Assembly: GCF_964340395.1 (NCBI RefSeq) | Contig: NC_135549.1 | Coordinates: 33,555,832-33,619,831, forward strand | DNA length: 64,000 bases | Source: Glandiceps talaboti | Taxonomy: Eukaryota > Hemichordata > Enteropneusta > Spengelidae | Direction: 5' to 3' | Shown: positions 35,909-47,219 of the stretch, piece by piece | Position numbering within the stretch: the first letter of the stretch is position 1 | Layout of the letters: each line of letters begins with the position of its first letter | Translations under genes and position numbers: made by a program | The notes under the pieces: model-generated | Seen by the model: the letters and a program-made list of their open reading frames with translations, nothing else | What the model was told of the DNA's origin: nothing | Database searches by the model: none

Positions 35909-37001
35909 CTAAAATAAACAAGAATCAGAAATTTGTAAACTTAGATGATATCCAAGACGTGGCAAATGAAATGCCTCATCAAGGTGAAGTTGTCCAAGTA
36001 AAGTGATGTCTACAATTACAAGTGATCTAGATTGTAAAATGCAATCGTTGGCGGTGCTTCGCACATTAGCGGAGAGCGAGTAGCGCGCCACCAACGACTG
36101 TACATGTGTTTTAATGTCGAAGAAACATCGTGTCAGTCATAACATCTGCTATGTAGTCGTCAAAATAAGTAGAATAGACTATTCTATTCTACAGAAAGGT
36201 TATGAAAAAAAATAGAATTGAATATATTAAATTCAAATAATTAGATTAAATCTCCATCATCCAATTTGTGTTTACAGAATATGAATGCCCTCGTCAGACT
36301 TCAATATAGCAAAGCTCACTAAAAACTATGCCATAGACAAGTCTTTTATGGGAATATCGTAAAGTTCTTATGGCTTTTCACACAGTACAGAACGAGGTTA
36401 CCTTGGCGTTTCACTCAAGGGACGCGATCTATTTTGCATAAAGATATATATCAAATCCAAACTAATAATAACTTAGAGACTGCAGGATCCCTTTACTTCG
36501 TCACATTGATAAGTGATATCCATTGCTATTCTTTACCAATGCAGTAGAAACAGTCTATTGCTGAAACGATTATACGTGGACTTGATGATTTTAGGCTACT
36601 GGTTTCAACTTTTTACTTTCCACCTGATATAATCACTTAGCTGTGCCTATCTACATCTCAACTGTGCGTGGAACCTATAGAATTGTTATACGTTTACTTT
36701 GCAGTTGAAGGGTCTGATACTTAGGGTGTTTCAAGAAATGCTATGTCCCATCAGCCGAACACCAAGGTAACCCCGTTTACACAGTAACTTTGAATCTAAA
36801 TTATCCTTGAAAATGCTTACTTAGGTGCGAAACTAGTCGGAAATCACACATCGTCGTAAAAGTAGAGACTGACCTCTTTACGACACTTTCCAAGACAAGG
36901 GTATAGTATTTATAATTGCATCTGCGGAAAAGTATGCCCTGGCTTGTGAGAATGGAAATTTACACTACTTTTGTACTAAATTACAACAGAAATGTTCTCA
37001 C

Positions 37002-37099
37002 CTGGGACCATAACTCCATATACAATAGCTTCTTGAATGTCAGGACAAGATGTTAGTACTTGGGCCAGCTCTGTAGTTGCAACGTTCTCACCTTTCCAT
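37002..37099 (-). CDS. SLC27A (FATP) penultimate coding exon
   Basis: 98 bp with acceptor CTTAG (ends 37100) and donor GTGAGA (37001). It encodes (R)WKGENVATTELAQVL, then CPDIQEAIVYGVMVP, ending in the first base of Gly and joining exactly to the last exon. WKGENVATTEV is the FATP signature near the C-terminus. The previous exon (GDTFR region) was not found in the window, so the upstream intron is at least 27 kb, or the preceding exon was missed, or this is a partial copy. Confidence 0.92.
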
Positions 37100-37121
37100 C
37101 TAAGTTGTTAGAAAACAACCA

Positions 37122-37477
37122 TGATTAATAATAAAACTATACATACTGCAAAATTCAGATATTTTCAGCCAATTTGCTGTCATGCTCTTCAGAGAGGTAG
37201 CCTCGCAACATGCAAGTACAATAGAAACTTCAATATTCAACAGCTGAATGATTTATCATTTTATTTCTTGAGTCACAATGACGGTCTATCAATTTATGAA
37301 ATTAATATTCAAAGTTTATCCAAGATAAAATATGTGTGAAACTTAGGTGGAACTGACTTTGTTCATCGTGATTATATATCTCAGTCTGTGAGTCTCATTC
37401 TCTACGTTTTTATAAGTTGGTCAATAATTATAATAATAATGTAAGTTTATTAGAGAGACAAACTATTGACTTGCGTG
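37122..37477. other. SLC27A intron sequence without recognised features
   Basis: AT-rich single-copy sequence up to the foldback element. Confidence 0.5.
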
Positions 37478-40265
37478 TATTGCGTTGAATGCCTGCCAAT
37501 ATTCGAAAATTCAATACTGCAATGACTATATGCAATACTGCAATGACTATATGCAATACTGCAATGACTATATGCGATATGACTACATGAGATGATTACA
37601 TGCGATATGACTACATGCGATGTGACTACATGAGATGACTACATGCGATATGACTACATGAGGTGACTACATGCGATGCGACTACATTAGATGACTACAT
37701 GAGATGACTACATGCGATATGACTATATGAGATGACTACATGCGATATGACTACATGAGGTGACTACATGCGATGTGACTACATGAGATGACTACATGCG
37801 ATATGACTACATGAGATGACTACATGCTATACTGCGATTCGAGATGATGACATGATATGCGGCGATTTTGTAATGACGTTATGCCATTCGTAGATTATTC
37901 AATATACATAAGGGGTAGACCATTCGATATCCTGGGGGGCTTTGAAGTTTGGTGGAGAGTCATTATTTTTTTTCCCACCTGCTTGCCTGAGAATTATTTT
38001 TTTCTCCTTCGCCTATGCTGGCAACTTTTTTTTTCTTTGCTTTTCTGAGATATCCGTATTTTTTTTTACGTCAATGTTGAACACCTACATTTGTTGCCAC
38101 AATTTTCTGTTTGGTTTTGGCACACGGTAATAGAGAGAGTAAAAAGATGTTCTATGACACACATATTATATTTAGAAAACTACATATTTCATACATGTTT
38201 GATTTTCAATTAAATAAACATCGTTGACAGTTTTTATGCCATGGTATGGTGACACACTGAAAATACAAATCGGAAACTTGATTGGTGAGCTCAAACATTC
38301 AGATAGACCAGTCAGTTTCTCAAGCTTGGGGGATGGGGGGTGTCAGTGTTTTTTTTCCATTGGGCCGACAAAAAGTCACTGACCCCCCTGAATAAAGTTT
38401 CATAGCATCTGACAGTAAGTTGTAGAGGGAAGAGCTTTGAGACTGGGATATGTCCACCTCTTGTGTGTTATTGTGTGTGTGAATGGGGGGGGGGGGTTTC
38501 TAGGGTTCTATAAAACGGCCTGGAGGATTTTTACTTCTAAAGGCAATGTTTAGGCTATTCACAGACACTTTCAGACAATAATTTACAAGCTTTACAAGGC
38601 AGCTCTAACATGTAAAAAGCAACTACATAAGGTTGAAACATGTTTGAAATAAAGTTCCATAGCATCTTGACAGTAAGAGGTGGAGGGAAGAACTTTGATT
38701 TGAGGCTTGGACATGTCTACGTCTTTTTTTACCAATTTTGGTGAATCTTATTGTTGGTTTAACGAATGAGTGGCCTCTGGGGTGATGGAGTGCAAGGGGT
38801 CCCCCCGCCAGATCTGCAGTTTTTTGTTTCTATTTAGGCAATTTTTAGGTTATGCATAGCCTCTGAGATATATATTGCCAAGCATCGAAAAGCTAAAGTA
38901 AATATAACTTTTTACCTAAGTTTTCCATGTTATAAAAGTGGGCCTGTAACATTGGTATAGGGGCATTGATATTGCATGTATAGTAAAGTTACTGATGTGT
39001 TAGAGCACTTTAGGAGGTCATACCTAGTGTACAATAGAAACTTGAATTTGAGTTGTGGTGTCGATACATGTAGTGTCTGAAATAGGAAGTATAGCATCCC
39101 TTCTGACAAATTCATACTGAAGAGACTAGAACAATTTAGATTAAGTTCTTTTATAAACTATCCAATAGTATGAAGGTTACCATTACAAAACCTTCAAGTT
39201 CACTTTTGCCCCAAAGTGTAAGATAAGTGAAGCACTGATTGTGAAACAGCCAAACACTTACATGGCATGTTCTGTAACTAGTGTGGTAGCTAGGTAATAC
39301 ATGTATTATATGTATAATGTTATGTATAGTTATTTATGAACCCTTACATGAAGTAATATTTAAACCATTTACGAAAGAAACAGAGAAAAGAACAAATATA
39401 TATATATGTACCACATGCTAACGAAACTGACTGGTACCTGACATGTGTTTGAAACTGTTTGTCATGATTTGACAAGTGTCCTGGTTGGAGAGGTACGAGC
39501 AAGTTGAACAGTATACTCGAACCTGTGCATCATTTCCCTGCCGACATTTTTTTTCTAGCAGTAGTGGTCCGTCTTTTTTTTCCATCACCCTCTCATATCC
39601 GGATTTTTTTTCAAGCAAATCCATTCGGCATATTTTTTCCCCGAAATCTTCCAAGCCCCCCCCCCCCCCCCCCGGATATCAAATGGTCCACCTCTTACCA
39701 CGTGCAACGGTGCAACATGCTGAGGAGTACTCCCTAGCCTGTTTCATATCAATACTCGTATTATGCGTATTGAATAATCTACGAATGGCATAACGTCATT
39801 ACAAAATCGCCGCATATCATGTCATCATCTCGCATCGCAGTATTGCATACAGTCATCTCATGTAGTCATGTCGCATGTAGTCATCTCATGTAGTCATATC
39901 GCATGTAGTCATCTCATGTAGTCATATCGCATGTAGTCATATCGCATGTAGTCACCTCATGTAGTTATATCGCATGTAGTCATCTCATGTAGTCATCTCA
40001 TGTAGTCATATCGCATGTAGTCACCTCATGTAGTCATATCGCATGTAGTCATCGCATGTAGTCATATCGCATGTAGTCATCTCATGTAGTCACATCGCAT
40101 GTAGTCATATCGCATGTAGTCACCTCATGTAGTCATATCGCATATAGTCATCTCATGTAGTCATATCGCATATAGTCATTGCAGTATTGCATATAGTCAT
40201 TGCAGTATTGCATAAAGTCATTGCAGTATTGTATTTTCGAATATTGGCAGGCATTCTACGCTATA
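37478..40265. mobile_element. Second foldback-type element with tandem-repeat arms
   Basis: Inverted ends share GAATGCCTGCCAATATTCGA at 37487 and, reversed, near 40234-40254; similarity extends outward to TAT(T/A)GCGT. Subterminal tandem arrays of GACTACATGCGATATGACTA type follow in opposite orientation (37520-37850 and 39830-40230), then GATATGCGGCGATTTTGTAA and a GATATC + poly-G/C run. Evenly spaced T-tracts come next (37966-38065 and 39545-39640). The arms frame about 1.4 kb of non-coding core. No transposase seen. A target duplication is not clean: TGCGTG and TACGTG flank it with one mismatch and an offset. Confidence 0.75.
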
Positions 40266-41949
40266 GTACGTGTACGTTACAGAATGACTGGTACAGTGAT
40301 GTCAATGAATGTCTTCAACATTTGTGCAGAAGTCACCAAAGTATTAATGTAAGAATCTCTAGTTAATCGATTCATTTTTTCTTGTTCAGCACATATTCAA
40401 GTCTTTATTCAGACGTGAGGTATATTTGTTTACTTGATAAATGTAGTAAGAACAGTTTGAATTCTAAAGGTACTAGCATTAATATTCCATTTTATGTTAG
40501 CTCAGAAGAAAAAACAATTATACATTTGCATGTACCAAAATAAAATGACACTGCCAAACATGGTTTGTACTTTTGACTTCCTTTATCAGGACGTATCTGG
40601 ACTTTATATGCGTATAAAGATACTTCTGTGTGTCCCACTTGGATGTAGCACAGGGGCGGGTCAGTGTCTCAATGAAATTATATTTTCATTTACCAAAGCA
40701 ATCAGTTCACGTGACACGTTTGATTGACAGTTGTCATTGGTATATATTGTTGGATTGATAGTTATATGTTTACTCGAGTGTGCTATCTTCATAAAAATCG
40801 TCTTAAACACTTCTAAATTAAATCCTCCTCACATAAAGAAAGAAGCGACCAAAAATTTGACTGCTCATATCGTATTTGAATCCCGAGAAATCAACTGTCT
40901 TATGAAGCTTTCAACAGTTAATAAACTAGTTGTCTTGCCATTTCTTGCCCTAATATGTGGATAATGTTGTTCCACCTATTTTAGACAGAGAGTATATCTG
41001 GCCTGAATTACATTTCCGCGCAAATGCAAACCGAGGGAACGAACAGCACTTAGGGAAGGGGTGGGGGCTGATGAGAAAATATTTTGTACAAATTGTTTCC
41101 CAGTTCCCTCTTCCCTTCAAGCTCACAAAAAAAACGTTGTCGCTGATTTTCATTTGTGCAGTTATATGGCATACTGCCCGTATTCTGGAGATGTGCAAAT
41201 GTATGATACACTAGTATAAAATAACAGTGGTAATCGACTTCAGTGTTCATACATAATAAGAGATTTCTTTATAAGTGTGGGATTTGCAAGGAGAGGTTGG
41301 ATCGTAATCTATATTTGGAGATACTTAGCCAACCCCATTCAATTGTGGTTTGGCGCAGGAACAGCATACCTTGATCACCCATGGGGAGTATTCTGGAATA
41401 GGGCTCAATCATTTGGTAACCTTGCCAAAATAAACCACAGGCTAGCATTGAAAGGGTTCTGGAAAATTCATTAAACGGAATAATTTTTAACCGACACAAT
41501 ATGCACATTATGCAAGTTTTTCGATTTGCCAATCCCCTCTCAGCGCAACGGAGGATGTTTTTAGACATGGTATTTTTTACAAGTGTGTAAGTAATGTTTA
41601 TGATAGTCCATATATGCTTTTCAAGTTACATTTTAAAGTTCCACAGATGCCGGATCGGAGAACTAGAAAGTTTACAAACCTGATGCCAGTAAATTTAATG
41701 TTTTTAAACACTGTGCCGTTCACAGATGTACATGTATAACAACGTATAGTGGTCTTTGTTGTAGTATTTTGAATATTGACTTTAATTTATCAAATTTAAT
41801 TTTCCAGATTGTCCACCTGACAATATTGATTTTATATATTTGCCTCATAATGTATTTTAGATATAGTATTTTATTTGCCACAAACTCAAAATCATATCAA
41901 CATAACAAGAGAGAAAGTACAAAAGACAGTGGAATAAATATTACAATTA
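40266..41949. other. Sequence without recognised genes
   Basis: Single-copy, with short frames on both strands (such as 41277-41474 plus and 41269-41568 minus) but none with a recognised domain or convincing splice context. Confidence 0.5.
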
Positions 41950-42188
41950 AACTGATGGATGAATAAAGAGTTTATGGCTGGACCACAGAAATAGTTTGAA
42001 ACAAACTAGTCAAGTTTGTGGCCCATACTACAATTGATTAAACAAATAAAATAATCAAAGCAAAAACAAAAACAAATTTGAAATTAAAACAAAAACAAAC
42101 AAAAAACAAACAAAACAAAACGCGTTCTCATCAAAAAAAAATATATAACAACTGGCATTAAATGCAATGTAAGGTAGAAAAAGCTGAA

Positions 42189-42431
42189 TTAATTTTGTAA
42201 CAAATACTGTTTTAACTGAGATTTAAAAGTAGTCCTGGATTGTATTTTTTTCAATTCTTCAGGTAAGGAGTTCCAATGTTTTGCAGCTGCATACTGAAAA
42301 TTGTGTTGCGTCAAAGTAAGATTTACTTTTGGAATGTAAAAGTTATCTCTCGTTGTATTCCGAGTGTGATACGTATTTGGTGGTGTGTTGAAATAGTCGT
42401 TAACTGTTTGCGGGAAGTGACCGGCCCTCAA
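42189..42431 (-). pseudogene. Retrotransposon C-terminal tail
   Basis: The frame resumes with RAGHFPQTVNDYF and ends AAAKHWNSLPEELKKIQS...FKSQLKQYLLQN-stop. This is the WNSLP...FK..LK..LL tail of CR1/L2-like RTs, also seen in the separate 31470-31672 fragment. Confidence 0.85.
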
Positions 42432-42453
42432 ATCAAAAATAAATAAAGAAGTA

Positions 42454-43203
42454 TTAAATTTGCATTGCTGGTGGACACTTAGAATTCCTAGTTGCTGAAA
42501 AAGAGGGGAGGAGGGAGCACCAATATTTGAAAAAGTTATAAAGCGAATAACTTTCTTTTGAAGGTTTAAGATAGGCTTGAGAAATGTATTGTATGTATTG
42601 CCCCATATCTCTACAATATGAGATATGGGGCAAGATCATAGAGTTATACAGCAGAAGAAGAGTAGATTTAGGTACGTAATAGCGAATTTTGGAAATTATG
42701 CCATTAATTGGAGAAATTGCTTTCCTAACTTTTTCAATGTGTGATGTCCAAAGCATATTTTGATCTAAACACACGCCAAGATAATTGGTTGACGTTACTT
42801 GTGAAATTTGTGAGCGATTGATGCCCAGACTTCCCTCCGTTTTCACCAATCTTTGCGAAGTCTTAATAATCATGAAATTCGTTTTTTCTACATTGATAGT
42901 GAGCCTATTGGCGTCGCACCAGTCACAGACTTTCCTGAAGTCGAAATGGAGTTGATCAAGCTGAATTATATTTGAGGGATTGTTGATAAATTGAAACAAG
43001 TTTGTGTCGTCGGCAAATAATCGAAATTCAAATGCATCAGTAGCGTTCACAATATCATTGATGTAAATCAGAAAGAGAAGGGGGCCTAAAATTGAGCCTC
43101 GTGGTACTCCACATTGTATTTCGCTATATGGCGAGGTAACATTATTTATACAGACACACTGCTTACGCTGGGAGAGATAACTTTTAAACCAAAGTAAAGG
43201 CAA
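42454..43203 (-). pseudogene. Reverse transcriptase, C-terminal half
   Basis: Continues with WFKSYLSQRKQCV, GVPRGSILGPLLFLIYINDI and FRLFADDTNLF (the catalytic FADD box), then WCDANRLTINVEKTNFM and YLGVCLDQNM. GVPRGS instead of GVPQGS is a conservative change. The frame breaks again near 42620, after ILPHISYC. Confidence 0.9.
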
Positions 43204-44248
43204 GCCTCTGACACTGTAGAAGAATACTATGGTCTATTGTGTCAAAGGCTTTCCGCAAATCAATGAATATACCACATGTCAGATATCCATTGTCCAGCTT
43301 ATTAGCAATACCAGTGATCAGGTCAACCAGGGCAAGCTTAGTACTGTGTTTTTTCCTGAAACCAAACTGAGTTTTGATGAGGATGTTGTATTTTTCAAAA
43401 TATATAACAAGTTGATGATTGACAATAGATTCAAACACTTTACTGATTACGGGCAAAATTGAAATGGGGCGATAATTGCCAACATCGCATGGCGAACCTT
43501 TTTTATAAATAGGTATTACCTTGGCAATCTTAAGTAGACTTGGAAAAATACCATTGTTGAGAGAACAGTTAATTATATGTGTGAGAGGGCATGCAATAAT
43601 GTGAGCAGCGTGTATAACTAAGAGGGGATTAATTGTGTCCTGACCGGTAGCTTTGCGGGAATCAAGCTTGAATATTTCTCCAAGGACGTCTTCTTCAGAC
43701 ACGGGGTGAAAGAAAAAGGAGTTGAGGTAGTTCCCATCCAGGTATTGTCTAAAGTCTTTGTTGCTTGTAATCTTTTGAGTAAGATTGGGCCCAATACCAG
43801 TGAAATAATTATTGAATTCTTGAGTAATATCTCTTGTATCTGTTAAGCATGTGTTTCCAGGGTTGTTTGTAGTTAATTTATCGGGAGAACATTTGGTATG
43901 TGTTTTGTTCAACATCTCTTTAATAATAAGCCAAGTTTTGTTGGTGTTGCCAGAGGCATTTGAAATTTTATTGGTGTAGTAGTTTTTCTTAGCCAACCTA
44001 AGGAGCTTCGTCAATGTATTCCTGTACCTAGTATACATATTTTTAATTTGGTTATTCCTTGGGTGATTTTTCATTTTCGAGAAAAGTTTATGTTTTGTAT
44101 GTATGGATGTAAATAAGCCCTTTGTGATCCAGGGTCTTTTAATTGACTTTTGTGTTCTTGTAAATGTTTTTATTCGAAGATGTCTTCTGATAACAGTATG
44201 AAATAAATCATTAAAAATATTGTATGCTTCAGACGGATCTTCGCACAT
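43184..44248 (-). pseudogene. Reverse transcriptase, N-terminal half
   Basis: Contains a thumb-side linker with KRPWITKGL, then VIPIYKKGSPCDVGNYRPIS, FGFRKKHSTKLAL and FIDLRKAFDTIDHSILL: RT motifs 1-4 with the first catalytic Asp in FIDLRKAFD. The frame breaks at about 43205, where roughly a dozen bases are missing between DHSILLQ and RGLPLLWF. Confidence 0.9.
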
Positions 44249-44283
44249 GTGGACTGGTTGCCAGGATACATTGCTTAGGTCAG

Positions 44284-45018
44284 CTAAGAAGGCCTCTTTG
44301 TTGTAATTCCAGAAATCGTAGGTGTGTGTTTTGGTACTGTTTTCAAAAACGTGATGCAGACTTTTAATAATGCCGAAAATTGGATAGTGGTCTGAAATGT
44401 CTGTTTCAATTGTACCGGACTCAATAAAGTGGTCAGTAATATTTGTGAGGTGTTAGTAACTCTGGTAGGGGTGTTAATTAATTGTGTCATATTGTATGTA
44501 TTCAGGAGAGTATTGTAATGAGTAACGGGTGGGCTATCTAAAGATGTGTCAATATTCATATCGCCAAGGAGAATATAATCACGCCCGTTCACTGACACCT
44601 GATCAAGGCATGCTTCTAAACTGTCAATGAATTCATTAAAAGGTGTGTTGGGTCTTCTGTAGATAACGCCTATAACAATCTTTTTGTTGTTGATCATAGT
44701 TTCCCCAAAGATGGATTCGCAGTGATTAATTTTACATGTGTTAATGCGAGAGAAGGACAACGAGTTGTGAAAATACAGAGCGACTCCACCACCTTGTGAG
44801 GCTTCACGATTACAAGTAACGAAAGTATAGGAAGGCAAATCATAAAGACAGCAATTTGAATCGGGATGTAACCATGTTTCCGTTAGAGCTATAAAAAGAA
44901 AATTTTGATCTAACATGCTTAGAAAGTTAACAAAGCTATCAAAGTTTTTTGTAAGGGATCTGACATTGCAATGTAGGAAAGAACATGAACTTTTTAAAAG
45001 ATTTCTATCAGAATGCAA
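44284..45018 (-). pseudogene. Retrotransposon endonuclease domain
   Basis: AP-endonuclease-like: FLHCNVRSLTKNFD at the start, LTETWLHPDSN, GGGVALYFHN, GVIYRRPNTPF and LLGDMNIDTS in the family order. These include the catalytic E of TETW and the D/N of GDMN. The frame is lost near 44455 by a small deletion, after which the true frame continues with SDHYPIFG, the SDH motif that completes the nuclease. Confidence 0.88.
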
Positions 45019-45519
45019 GACTTACAGCTGTATTTGACTATGACTTCTTCGTTCATCATGAAATGACTGACATACTTAGAGAATAAGTAATCGAAAAATG
45101 TGTTTTTAATGTGCATTAAGTTAGTTTTGTTTGTTTGATATGCTTGTGTGTTTTGTATTCTTGAATTTTTCATTTTTAGGAGCCTGTAAATGGGACTTGC
45201 CAGCCTTCCGTGAAATAAATAAATAAACTGTATGTCAACGAGTTGAGTAATTGGTAACAAAATACAACACCTTATTATTCCAAGACAATAGCCCCCGTCA
45301 CCACGTCCTGGTTTTCACATAATTTTATACATTACACTTTCATTCAAACGGGGGTCGACACATACATTCATAATTCATCAACAATACCGGTGCTTATCCG
45401 TCATTGCACGCATTTAGCGAGGAACGCTAGTCTATACCTTCATTACACAGTGTTCACCCCTGTGCACGTTACATAAGTTTGTATTCCTGTAAAATAAAAG
45501 AATGTGGAGAAATCAACTC

Positions 45520-45799
45520 CGGACTTTTGATTGGTTGTTTGTCAAATGTAACACGTGTACTCCCTGTCAAGTGATTGACCAATTTGAAACAAACAACACC
45601 TAACTAGTCTTACAAACACAATAGTTGTCCCTGCCACCACCTTTAAAGTGCACCTGGAGGGGTAGAGGAAAATTTTGATCCTCTAGGTCTGATTGGTTCA
45701 TGGTTCTCGACAGGAATCTAACATCTTGGGTTGGGTATATAAATGACGCGTGATACATTTTCAAACTGTCTTTGCGACTCCAGCAAACGATAAACAAAG
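45520..45799 (+). promoter_or_regulatory. Candidate RNA polymerase II promoter
   Basis: A TATATAAA box at 45736-45743 lies 57 bp before the ATG at 45800. Upstream are inverted CCAAT boxes (GATTGGTT near 45530 and 45699), GACCAATTT near 45577 and an E-box CACGTG near 45553. This arrangement is unusual for chance sequence and points to a regulated, intronless gene. Start-site position not determined. Confidence 0.5.
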
Positions 45800-46387
45800 A
45801 TGGATACTGGTATTGTGCTGCTCACCCTGGTCTATGTCGTCATAGTATATGTCCGAAGCCTTGTACTGCTGAGAGTGGATGATAGAAGAATATTCCGATG
45901 TTTGGTATGGGTCCTGGATGCTGTATGCTGTCTACTTCGCTCACTGGTCGAAAAGAGGAAGTTGGAAGGAAAAATTGCAATGTGTATCACCGTATGGATG
46001 CTGTGTTTGCTTCAGATGTTTGTTCGCTGTACAATAGAGACTGTTCGAGTATGGAAGTCAATGGTTTGCGTATTGGTTCGTCAATTTATCATGGTTTGGT
46101 CCCTGCGAGAACGTCGAAGGATGGTATATGAGATAAGTCGGTTTGCTATGTTTGTTCTTTCTGCTGCATTTGGGCCCGTTGTATGGGAATGGGGGCCATG
46201 GTGGCAATTTCGGCGCGGTACCTTTTTTGGCGGGAAGGTGGCGGCCCGGGTTGACAGGTTAGGATTTAGACGGTTTTGTCAGGAGGAAAGTTTGTCATTG
46301 GTTGTTCAAGTGGCACAGACTGTAATATTCCCCATTTTCGAAAACATTAAGAACGCAAAATACATATCAAAATTTATCTACGAATAA
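45800..46387 (+). CDS. Unrecognised 195-codon intronless ORF, possible multi-pass membrane protein
   Basis: I do not recognise this protein. It opens with a hydrophobic segment (residues about 4-24) and has more apolar stretches near 55-72, 80-94 and 108-124 separated by Arg/Lys-rich loops, so a small membrane protein is possible. The start ATG in AAGATGG context follows a TATA box and several CCAAT boxes. The stop TAA (46385-46387) overlaps an AATAAA polyadenylation signal (46383-46388). The ORF is richer in G+C than its AT-rich surroundings. It has no similarity to the adjoining LINE that I can see. It could still be a chance ORF. Confidence 0.45.
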   Translation: MDTGIVLLTLVYVVIVYVRSLVLLRVDDRRIFRCLVWVLDAVCCLLRSLVEKRKLEGKIAMCITVWMLCLLQMFVRCTIETVRVWKSMVCVLVRQFIMVWSLRERRRMVYEISRFAMFVLSAAFGPVVWEWGPWWQFRRGTFFGGKVAARVDRLGFRRFCQEESLSLVVQVAQTVIFPIFENIKNAKYISKFIYE

Positions 46388-46389
46388 AC

Positions 46390-47219
46390 AATACAAATCA
46401 AAATTTATCGACAAACAAATTTGAATAGATACGTCATACATAGTCATGTACACAAAGTTGTTCTCGGGTACCCAGATTCCTATAAATTCAGCCACCTCCG
46501 GTATACACATTTCTTTCACAACCGAAACAATTGTATTTTGCCATGTTCAAATGAAAAATCATTGATGTTTATATTAGACTATTTACGAAACACAAACTTG
46601 AAAACCATAATTGCCTATAACCACAGAAAACCACTTCTATTTAGGGTCCCATACTAAAGTTACCCCAAAACTAGTAAACCAAATGTAAACTTAAAATAGG
46701 TTGTTCCTAGAAATACAGACTGTGCCACTTCTAATTAGGGTTCCCATTCTAAAATTAACAACTTTCGCAAAAACTAGTTAACTAAATGTAAACTTAAAAT
46801 AGATTGTTTCTAGAAATACTGACTGTGCCACTTCTAATTAGGGTTAAAGTTTTGGCAAAATCTAGTTAGTTTTTTTTTCAAGAAATACAAAGTTGAATCG
46901 AAATATTTCTTTCATTAAAATGCTAATCATACAAAATTAAAACCCGTGTATTTTGCTCTGCAGCGCATATTTTTTTCATTCATGTTACAAATTTAAGAGT
47001 TATTTCCGTAAAGACATTCTTCTTTGAAGATGATGAAAAAGATAAGTTTGTTTACAATATTACAAATATAGCTAATAACCACATAACAACCAACAATGTG
47101 AACCAAATTTATTTTTCGTTTTGTGATGGTCAGAACATTCATAAATTACAATACAAAATAATGTCACCGCTTCAGTTATACCCATGGTATAGTGATCAAA
47201 TATATGTGTCTAAAAACCA
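46390..47219. other. AT-rich sequence with short repeats
   Basis: Two or three imperfect repeats containing CTTCTAATTAGGGTTCCCAT, CTAGTAAACCAAATGTAAAC and TTGTTCCTAGAAATAC (46635-46870). Otherwise nothing recognised. Confidence 0.5.

Larger units (their letters stand above)
41950..45270 (-). mobile_element. CR1/L2-like non-LTR retrotransposon, frameshifted copy
   Basis: In order on the minus strand: an APE-type endonuclease, a reverse transcriptase and a C-terminal tail. The reading frame is broken at least three times, near 44455, 43205 and 42620. The 3' UTR runs to about 41950, beyond the last stop at 42189; the 5' edge near 45270 is approximate. No ORF1 was found upstream, so the copy is probably 5' truncated or ORF1 has diverged. 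It sits antisense to the plus-strand ORF at 45800. Confidence 0.88.

Noticed and set aside
43229-43462. Plus-strand 77-codon frame
   Set aside because: It is antisense to the reverse transcriptase domain of the LINE.
45898-46131. Plus-strand 77-codon frame inside the 195-codon ORF
   Set aside because: Shadow frame; the longer ORF has the promoter and poly(A) context.
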